IMG/VR virus record: IMGVR_UViG_3300047316_000182
Span: 1 to 36,819 of that record
Origin: a virus
DNA length: 36,819 nt
Direction: 5' to 3' (one strand)
Shown: piece after piece, positions 7,880 to 13,916 of the stretch
Position numbering within the stretch: position 1 is the stretch's first letter
Layout of the letters: each line of letters opens with the position of its first letter
The notes under the pieces: model-generated
The model's input: only the letters and a program-made list of their open reading frames with translations
Told to the model about the DNA's origin: nothing
The model's database searches: none
Position numbers and translations under genes: made by a program

Positions 7880-7922
7880 TGCTTCTAACAGGCGCGCAAA
7901 AAACAATCGGCACGTCTAACAT
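7880..7922 (+). repeat. Intercistronic CTAACA-pair element, copy 2
   Basis: Second copy of the element at 5775. The first 19 bases are identical, the A-rich AAAAAC follows, and the second CTAACAT box begins at 7916, again 31 bases after the first at 7885. It lies in the 111-base gap between portal and protease-capsid genes. Confidence 0.6.
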
Positions 7923-7980
7923 CCGGCGCCGTCGACAATCAACGAACAGATCGTCGACGGCACTTTTCTTTTTTGGACCA

Positions 7981-9990
7981 ATGAAAACCGACCTTCAACA
8001 GTTACTCGGCAAACGCCAGGAACGAACCTTCACGATTGAACCGGACCGCGCGAAACGCGCCGCAACAATCAACGAGGAAGCGCGCACGGTCGAGATTGCG
8101 TTCGCATCACAAACACCAATCGACCGGTGGTATGGAACCGAGATTCTGCAATGCGATCCGGCCTCGGTGATGCTCGACCGCTTAAACAACGGTGGCGCGT
8201 TGCTACTCAACCACGACACCGGCGCGCAAGTTGGTGTAGTGGTCGCCGGCACCGCACGCGCCGACAGTGATGGCGTGTGTCGCGCCACGGTCAAGTTCTC
8301 GCAACGCCAGGCCGGACTCGACGAGTTCCAGGATGTGAAAGACGGCATCCGCACGCAAATCTCGGTCGGCTATCTGGTCCACGAATACATCTCCAACGAG
8401 GACACCGAAACCTATACAGCAACGCGGTGGGAACCGCTCGAAGTGTCAACCGTTGCAATCGCGGCCGACGTGGTTGGATCGGGAGTTGGGCGCACACTCG
8501 ATGCGGGCCGTTCTGATGGACCACCAGCACCAACACCACCAATTGCGATGCGCGACAAAGGAGCGACACCAATGGAAGAAAATGAGAATCAGAACGGCAA
8601 TCCGGCCGGCACCAACGGCCAGAACGGCAACCGTGCGGCCGAGCTCGGCGCCGGCGTGGCAGTGGCAACGGCCGCGGCCACGGTGAGTGCTTTGATGCTG
8701 GCCACCGAGATCATGGACCTGGCACGCGTGATCGACGCACCAGGCGAAACGCTGGCGCAAGAAGTGGCGCGCGACGCCATCGCCAGCGGCAACACGTTGG
8801 CCGAATTTCGCCAGCGAGTTTTTGAGAAGCGGCGCGAACGTGAGGCCGCGGCCAAAACGCCGGTGGTACAGCAAGGCAACGTGATCGAGTTGACCGAACG
8901 CGAGAAGAACCAATTCTCGGTGCGCAATGCCATCCTGGCCGACGTCAACATGCGGATGGGCCTCGGCAATCAAAACTGTTTTGAATTGGAAATCTCGGCC
9001 GAGATCGAGAAGCGACTAGGCGCGATTCATTCCGGATATCAACGCCACGGTGGCGTGTTGATTCCAACCGGCCAGGCACTTCGCGGTGGCCGTGAATTTC
9101 TCGAACGCCGCACCGCGATGCAGTTGCGCGCCGGTCTCGCCGCTAAGACCACCAACGCCGGCAAAGAATTGGTGTTCACGGAATATGGATCGTTCATCGA
9201 GATGCTACGCAATCGCGCGATGGTGATCGCACTCGGCGCCACCGTGTTGCCAGGTCTGCAAGGCAACGTAGGATTTCCACGCCAGATCGGCGCCGGCACG
9301 TTGGTGTGGGGAGTTGAGAATCCTGGCGTCGACGTGGCCGAATCAAATCTTACGTTGGACCAGGTGGTGCTCTCGCCAAAGACGGCACAATCGACCACCA
9401 GTTATTCGCGCCAGTTGTTAGCGCAATCGGCGATTGACGTCGACGGTCTGGTGATGGATGACCTGGCCGCAATCAACGCACTCGGCATCGACAAAGCGGC
9501 CATCGACGGCGTGGCGCCGGCACCGACCGGCATCTACACCGCGAACGGCGTCAACTCGGTGGCGTTCGGTGGCACGGTCACGTTTGATCACCTGGTCCAA
9601 ATGGAAACCGAGGTGGCCGCGGATAATGCCGACGTCGGCACGATGGCCTATCTGGCCACGCCGTCGGCACGTGGCAAGGCGAAGGTGACACCGGAATTAA
9701 TCGGCACCGGATTCTCGCAACCAATCTGGCGTGATGGCACGGTCAATGGCTATCGCGCCGAGGTCACAAATCAGCTTGCCAAAAATCTCGGCGTCGGCAC
9801 GAACGAGCACGGCATCGTGTTTGGTGTCTGGTCGCAACTGATGATCGGCGAGTGGGGCGTGTTGGAGATCATCACCGATCCGTATGCCAAGAAAAAGCAA
9901 GGCATGATCGAGTTGACCAGTTTTCTATTGGCCGACGTGCAATTGCGCCACGGCGAATCGTTCTGCAAAGGCACCGGCCTCATTCCCTAA
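7981..9990 (+). CDS. Prohead protease (S78)-HK97 major capsid protein fusion
   Basis: 669 residues in one frame. Residues 1-190 are a serine prohead protease with catalytic-type motifs NHDT (His about residue 76) and QISVGY (Ser about 128). Residues 190-300 form an acidic, Asn/Gly-rich then helical region (ENENQNGNPAGTNGQNGN...EKRREREAAA) resembling a scaffolding delta domain. From VIELTEREKN (about 301) to the end is an HK97-fold capsid protein (NPGVDVAES, SRQLLAQS, DPYAKKKQGM). In family terms the protease frees the capsid domain and destroys the scaffold. I prefer ATG 7981 to upstream in-frame starts, which run through the repeat element. Confidence 0.9.
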   Translation: MKTDLQQLLGKRQERTFTIEPDRAKRAATINEEARTVEIAFASQTPIDRWYGTEILQCDPASVMLDRLNNGGALLLNHDTGAQVGVVVAGTARADSDGVCRATVKFSQRQAGLDEFQDVKDGIRTQISVGYLVHEYISNEDTETYTATRWEPLEVSTVAIAADVVGSGVGRTLDAGRSDGPPAPTPPIAMRDKGATPMEENENQNGNPAGTNGQNGNRAAELGAGVAVATAAATVSALMLATEIMDLARVIDAPGETLAQEVARDAIASGNTLAEFRQRVFEKRREREAAAKTPVVQQGNVIELTEREKNQFSVRNAILADVNMRMGLGNQNCFELEISAEIEKRLGAIHSGYQRHGGVLIPTGQALRGGREFLERRTAMQLRAGLAAKTTNAGKELVFTEYGSFIEMLRNRAMVIALGATVLPGLQGNVGFPRQIGAGTLVWGVENPGVDVAESNLTLDQVVLSPKTAQSTTSYSRQLLAQSAIDVDGLVMDDLAAINALGIDKAAIDGVAPAPTGIYTANGVNSVAFGGTVTFDHLVQMETEVAADNADVGTMAYLATPSARGKAKVTPELIGTGFSQPIWRDGTVNGYRAEVTNQLAKNLGVGTNEHGIVFGVWSQLMIGEWGVLEIITDPYAKKKQGMIELTSFLLADVQLRHGESFCKGTGLIP

Positions 9991-10020
9991 ACAAACTCTC
10001 GCGCCGGCCGCGTGTGTCTT

Positions 10021-10042
10021 TTCCTAAAAGCGCGCGGTCGGC
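10021..10042 (+). repeat. Possible degenerate third copy of the intercistronic element
   Basis: CCTAAAAGCGCGCGG (10024-10038) resembles TCTAACAGGCGCGCG of the copies at 5779 and 7884, and again lies in a gap before a head gene. The match is short and imperfect. The gap also has CTCGC/GCGAG arms that could pair across it. Confidence 0.25.
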
Positions 10043-10078
10043 GAGTTGGACCAACAAGCAACATCCGGAGGGCAACCG

Positions 10079-11164
10079 GTGATCGAACTTACGGCGCGCG
10101 AAAATAAACGCTATTCAATCCGCAACGCCATCATGGTCGACGTGGCGCGCCGCATGGGTGATCGGCGTGCTAACAGTTTCGAACTCGAAATCTCCACGCA
10201 ACTCGAACGCGAGCTCGGCGCCAGTTATGAACACCACGGTGGGGTGCTGGTGCCAACCGGCATCACGTTGGACCATACGCGCGCCGGCCTCGACACTAAG
10301 ACACCGACCAAAGGCCAGGAATTAACTTTCGATGAATTCGGCACGTTCATCGATCTGTTGCGGCCGCAAAGTTGGGTGATCGAACTCGGCGCCACGGTGC
10401 TCACCGGTTTGAAAGGTGACGTAGGATTTCCACGCGCCACGGCCGGCGCCGTCGTGACCTGGCAAGTTGAGAATCCTGGCGTCGACGTGGCCGAATCCGA
10501 TCTGGCACTTGACCAGGTTTGGCTCACGCCACGCACCGCACAATCCACCACCATGTTCTCGCGCCAGTTGTTAGCGCAATCCACGCCGTCGGTCGATAAG
10601 ATCGTGGCGACCGACCTGGCCAAAGCACACGCCGCGGCACTCGACCGTGCGGCACTGCAAGGCGTCGCACCGGCACCGGTCGGCCTGTACAACCAACTCA
10701 TCCAGACCGCGGATTTTGGCGCCGCGTTCAACTACAGCGGCGCCGTGCATATGGAATTTTTGCTCAACCAGGCCAACGCCAACGGCAATCCGATGGCACT
10801 CGCATACCTGGCCGATCCGCAATGGGCAATGGACTACAAGATCACGCCAATCGCGGCCACGATTGGGATGCCGGCCTGGTCCGACGGCAAGGTGAACGGC
10901 ATTCGCGCCGAGGTCTCGAAGAACATGCCGGCGCCAGGATGCATTCTCGGCAACTGGCCGGAAGTTTTGATCGGCGATTGGGGTGTGTTGGAGATCATCA
11001 CCGATCCGTATGCGAAGAAAAAGCAAGGCATGGTTGAGGTAACAAGCTTTGTGTTGACCGACGTGGAATTTCGGCATCTGCAATCGTTTGTGAAGGCCGG
11101 CAATTTCGGCACGTTGCCAGCGACGGCCGCGGCCGAGGCCAGTGCGACAAAGGGGAAAAAATAA
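10079..11164 (+). CDS. Second major capsid protein (HK97 fold), stand-alone paralogue
   Basis: I chose GTG 10079 because GGAGGG lies six bases upstream; an in-frame TTG at 10046 is much weaker. The 361-residue product begins IELTARENKRYSIRNAI, aligning with VIELTEREKNQFSVRNAI inside the fusion protein upstream. It therefore starts about where the mature fusion-derived capsid chain should start and lacks protease and delta domain. Shared blocks include ENPGVDVAES, TAQSTT, SRQLLAQS, GVAPAP and ITDPYAKKKQGM, with long stretches conserved also in DNA, so it arose by duplication. It has a Lys/Ala-rich tail. Confidence 0.88.
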   Translation: MIELTARENKRYSIRNAIMVDVARRMGDRRANSFELEISTQLERELGASYEHHGGVLVPTGITLDHTRAGLDTKTPTKGQELTFDEFGTFIDLLRPQSWVIELGATVLTGLKGDVGFPRATAGAVVTWQVENPGVDVAESDLALDQVWLTPRTAQSTTMFSRQLLAQSTPSVDKIVATDLAKAHAAALDRAALQGVAPAPVGLYNQLIQTADFGAAFNYSGAVHMEFLLNQANANGNPMALAYLADPQWAMDYKITPIAATIGMPAWSDGKVNGIRAEVSKNMPAPGCILGNWPEVLIGDWGVLEIITDPYAKKKQGMVEVTSFVLTDVEFRHLQSFVKAGNFGTLPATAAAEASATKGKK

Positions 11165-11166
11165 TC

Positions 11167-11445
11167 ATGCCACCGGTTGAGATGGTGAACGACAAAGGCG
11201 CACGGCGCACGTTGAAGTTTTTGCGCAACACCGCTTATGAGGGAAGCGATTACGGTCCTGACTATGAGACCGATATCGCCGAGGTGGATTCACGTTGGGC
11301 ATCGGTCTACCTGGCCAACGGTCGCGCCGTCGAGGCCGAGGCCGGCGCCAAAAAAGGACCGGCGAAGGGTATGGTCCAGGTGCGCGATCCGGAACCAGAA
11401 CACCGCGATCCGCAATTGCCATTAAGCGGCGAAAAAAAAAACTAG
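11167..11445 (+). CDS. Small head protein, 92 aa, with possible -1 frameshift extension
   Basis: ATG 11167 follows AAAGGGGA. The product (MPPVEMVNDKGARRTLKFLRNTAYEG...) is followed by a Glu/Pro-rich end and stops at 11445. Directly before the stop is a run of ten A (11432-11441) read as GAA AAA AAA AAC TAG, which contains the canonical A-AAA-AAC slippery heptamer. Position after the capsid genes suggests a head completion or decoration role, but no family is recognised. Confidence 0.65.
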   Translation: MPPVEMVNDKGARRTLKFLRNTAYEGSDYGPDYETDIAEVDSRWASVYLANGRAVEAEAGAKKGPAKGMVQVRDPEPEHRDPQLPLSGEKKN

Positions 11446-11564
11446 CAGTGAAGAAATTGCCGGCGCGACCGGCGCGACCGCGGCACCATATCGCGAGTGG
11501 CGCATCCGGCAAATCCGAGAAGCGGCCGGCGCGTAAACCGGCACCGGCGAAAAAGAAACGGTGA
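11442..11564 (+). CDS. Basic C-terminal extension reached by -1 frameshift (no own start)
   Basis: The -1 frame relative to 11167-11445 stays open from the slippery run to 11564. It encodes about 40 very basic residues (LAVKKLPARPARPRHH...KRPARKPAPAKKKR). No ribosome site precedes the only internal candidate, GTG 11448. A frameshift product of 132 residues would carry a DNA-binding-like tail. Alternatively one A is missing from the assembled homopolymer, in which case both parts are a single ordinary gene. Confidence 0.45.
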   Translation, partial: LAVKKLPARPARPRHHIASGASGKSEKRPARKPAPAKKKR

Positions 11565-11568
11565 GGTG

Positions 11569-11898
11569 ATGCCAATTGAAACGGCCGCGGATCGGTTGGA
11601 GTTTTTTGAGTTGGAGATCGACAACGGCCACGCGGTCGATTGTTCTTTGAGTGGACCAGATGATTTCACGGCCACCATACCGGTGATCATGAACGCCGTG
11701 ACCAATCCGGTGTCGTTGTATGAGACCGACGTGGAAGCGGCCGCACCGAACTTCATTTGCCGCGTCGAGGATTTGGCCGGCGTGGTGCGGCGCCAGGTCA
11801 AACAGTACACCGCAATCATCGAGGGTGTTACCTATCAACTGCAACGCGTGGCCGACGACCAGGACGGCAAAATTCCAACGGTGTATTTGAAAAAATAA
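11569..11898 (+). CDS. Head-tail connector-like protein (gpFII-type position), 109 aa
   Basis: ATG 11569 follows GGTGAGG. The product is beta-rich and ends YTAIIEGVTYQLQRVADDQDGKIPTVYLKK (positions 80-109), a layout seen in small head-tail connector proteins of lambda-like phages, where gpFII occupies the equivalent place between capsid and tail genes. Sequence similarity alone is weak. The stop overlaps the next start (TAATG). Confidence 0.5.
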   Translation: MPIETAADRLEFFELEIDNGHAVDCSLSGPDDFTATIPVIMNAVTNPVSLYETDVEAAAPNFICRVEDLAGVVRRQVKQYTAIIEGVTYQLQRVADDQDGKIPTVYLKK

Positions 11899-12371
11899 TG
11901 GCCTCGACGATCCGGCAAAAGTTGGTCGACGAAATCAAACGCCGGTTGGCCGCAATCACCGTGGCGAACGGTTACGCCACCGACCTCGGCACCGGACCGA
12001 TCAACGAGTGGCCGGTGGTCTACCAGGAAGAAGAATTGCCGGCACTCGGCGTGTTCGACCTGGTGAACAACACGGTGCAGGAATACGCGCAAGAAAAACA
12101 GATCATGAACGAGTTGCCGTTTCAGGTGCGCATATTTCTCCAACGCGATCCGGATGCGCACCAGGTTCGATTGATGCTCGGCGACGTGATGCAAGCGGTG
12201 ATCACGAATCCGACCAGTGGCGAACGCGATGCGAGACTCGGTGGTTTAGCGGTCGACACGCAACCGACGGAAGATGGTTTCATCGTGCCAAAAGATTCGT
12301 TTCAGATCGACGGCGCCGCGGTGGGTTTCATGGTCCAATTTTTGTCGGCACCTTTTAACGCATACGAGTGA
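11898..12371 (+). CDS. Tail terminator-like (gpU position) protein, 157 aa
   Basis: MASTIRQKLVDEIKRRLAAI at the start and ELPFQVRIFLQRDPDAHQVRLMLGDVMQAV in the middle (residues 73-102) resemble tail terminator/minor tail proteins of siphoviruses. Such proteins cap the tube and join it to the head. It lies between the connector-like gene and the tail tube gene, the expected place. It overlaps the previous stop by one base. Confidence 0.55.
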   Translation: MASTIRQKLVDEIKRRLAAITVANGYATDLGTGPINEWPVVYQEEELPALGVFDLVNNTVQEYAQEKQIMNELPFQVRIFLQRDPDAHQVRLMLGDVMQAVITNPTSGERDARLGGLAVDTQPTEDGFIVPKDSFQIDGAAVGFMVQFLSAPFNAYE

Positions 12372-12385
12372 AGGAGATTTGAGTT

Positions 12386-13171
12386 ATGGGAGTTCCTGAT
12401 TATTTTATCGGCGCCGGTGATATCAAGGTTTCGTTCCTCGACGTGAACGGCAATCCGACGGTGTGGCGTGACGTCGGCGAGACACCACAATTTGAATACT
12501 CACAAACGGCCGAGTTTGTGGACAACTACAAAACCGGAAAGACTGGTCCAAATCTCCAGGACTTGCATATTTTGATTCGCCGCACCGGCGCATTGAAAAT
12601 GCAACTCAAGGAAAAAACCGCGAAGAATCTGGAATTGATTTTGCACGGCATCGCCACCGAGGAACCGGCCGGCGACGAAGCGGTGCCGGTGCTGTTACCG
12701 GATGGCATCGTGGTGGATGATGTTTTTCTGATACCAGGACCGCATTGCGGCATCACCGACCTGGTGATCAAGGATTCGGCCGTGGCCACGCCGGCCACGT
12801 TGGTCGAGGGCACCGACTACACGTTCGATGCCGCGTCGAAGTTGGTCACGTTCCTGGTGGTCGCCACGTTCACGCAACCGTTTCAAATTTTCTCTTACAG
12901 TTACGCGGCCAGTTCTGGCGTGGTGATCGCCGCAAAGACACCACCGGATTGTGCGGTGCTGTTCGACGGCATCAACCTGGCCGTGCAGGACCAGAAGGTT
13001 TGGGCACGTTTCGACCGCGTGGCGTTCTCGCCGTCGGCCACCTATGCGTTGAAGGCCGGTGGCGCCGGTGGCACCGACAACCAGGTCGCGATGTATGAGC
13101 TCGACGGCACGGTGCTGTTGAAACCTGGCAACGTGCAGGATGATGGCTACGGTGAATTGCGCAGTTACTAA
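12386..13171 (+). CDS. Major tail tube protein (gpV-like)
   Basis: 261 residues with a strong AAGGAGAT ribosome site eight bases before ATG 12386. Features: an N-terminal strand-rich domain (IGAGDIKVSFLDVNGNPTVWRDVGETPQFEY), a KTGKTGPNLQDLHILIRRTGALKM segment (about residues 51-74), and a C-terminal half with YSYAASSGVVIAAK and a Gly-rich loop. Length and its place two genes before the tape measure fit the tube protein that polymerises around the tape measure. Confidence 0.75.
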   Translation: MGVPDYFIGAGDIKVSFLDVNGNPTVWRDVGETPQFEYSQTAEFVDNYKTGKTGPNLQDLHILIRRTGALKMQLKEKTAKNLELILHGIATEEPAGDEAVPVLLPDGIVVDDVFLIPGPHCGITDLVIKDSAVATPATLVEGTDYTFDAASKLVTFLVVATFTQPFQIFSYSYAASSGVVIAAKTPPDCAVLFDGINLAVQDQKVWARFDRVAFSPSATYALKAGGAGGTDNQVAMYELDGTVLLKPGNVQDDGYGELRSY

Positions 13172-13212
13172 ATTTTAATCTTCCACCAGGTCGGCCGTGG
13201 TTTGTCAGATGC

Positions 13213-13251
13213 CGCGGTCGGTCTGGTGGACCAGACTTCTCGAGTTTTTTC
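13213..13251 (+). terminator. Probable terminator or attenuator after the tail tube gene
   Basis: GTCTGG TGGA CCAGAC (13222-13237 region) forms a 6-bp stem with a four-base loop, followed within eight bases by TTTTTT (13245-13250). An outer CCACCAG/CTGGTGG pairing could compete with it. The strong tube gene ends 40 bases upstream, so partial termination would lower expression of the chaperone and tape-measure genes. Confidence 0.5.
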
Positions 13252-13324
13252 CTACCGTTCGACTTCCCGCCACCGGCGCGCGAACCACGCCGAGGAATTG
13301 AAACCAATCAACCGTTCCACGTGG

Positions 13325-13346
13325 CACTAGGAAACGTTTCCTGGTG
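13325..13346. promoter_or_regulatory. 22-bp palindrome upstream of the tail chaperone gene
   Basis: The core AGGAAACGTTTCCT (13329-13342) is a perfect 14-bp palindrome. After one mismatch the flanks CAC and GTG also pair, giving 20 of 22 symmetric positions. It lies 17 bases before the start at 13363. It may be an operator or an mRNA hairpin that hides the ribosome site GAAGGA just downstream. Confidence 0.55.
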
Positions 13347-13362
13347 CGAAGGACTTTCCGCA

Positions 13363-13713
13363 ATGGCTAAAATCGAAATCAACAAAATCAAAAGCGGTGG
13401 CCGGCACACGGTCAAGGTCACACTCTCATTCGAGGACAACGGCAACGGCAAAAGCACCACCGAACAGATGCGCGTGGTCTACCGTGGCATCTCGTTGGAT
13501 GAAGGCGAACAGATCGAAGCGCAATTCAATGCCACCACGAACAAACGCCAGGCATTGATCGATGCGTTGGTCCACAACGTCGTCGAGTTGCCAGACCTGG
13601 TGGACAACGGCCAACCGGTGCCACCGTCGGCCGAGTTCTTCGCGACTCTCGACACCTATTATTTGAATCGCATCAACCAGGCAATCACGGATGATCGCCA
13701 GGGAAACGAATAA
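13363..13713 (+). CDS. Tail assembly chaperone, gpG-like
   Basis: 116 residues from ATG 13363, which follows GAAGGAC. An upstream in-frame GTG at 13321 would run through the palindrome and is unlikely. Position between tail tube and tape measure, small size and acidic character (LSFEDNGNGKSTTEQ, ISLDEGEQIEAQF) match gpG. The 3' end carries the heptamer GGGAAAC (13701-13707) in the X-XXY-YYZ register (caG GGA AAC gaa taa), so part of translation should shift to the -1 frame before the stop. Confidence 0.85.
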   Translation: MAKIEINKIKSGGRHTVKVTLSFEDNGNGKSTTEQMRVVYRGISLDEGEQIEAQFNATTNKRQALIDALVHNVVELPDLVDNGQPVPPSAEFFATLDTYYLNRINQAITDDRQGNE

Positions 13714-13904
13714 ACCTTCGCTTGCTCACCTTGTGGTATGAGACCGGTGGCGCGCGAGGGTTGCCGTTGGAAGGACAAGAATTGATTGACCTGGCATTTG
13801 ATCTCCACGTGTTGCCGGAACATTTGCTCGCCAGCGATCCGACCTGGTTGCACAAATTGTTGGCCGCACGTTACGCACGCGTGATGGCCACGCGTAAGAA
13901 ATAG
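13707..13904 (+). CDS. gpT-like extension made by -1 frameshift (GT product 13363-13904)
   Basis: The -1 frame is open from 13695 through the slippery site to TAG 13904. After the slip the ribosome reads GGG AAA CGA ATA AAC..., adding about 65 residues (ending AARYARVMATRKK) for a GT protein of about 180 residues. The only internal start is a TTG at 13722 without ribosome site. Lambda uses GGGAAAG at the same place for its gpG-gpGT pair, so programmed frameshifting is the preferred reading. Confidence 0.8.
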   Translation, partial: RINLRLLTLWYETGGARGLPLEGQELIDLAFDLHVLPEHLLASDPTWLHKLLAARYARVMATRKK

Positions 13905-13916
13905 GACCACCACCAA

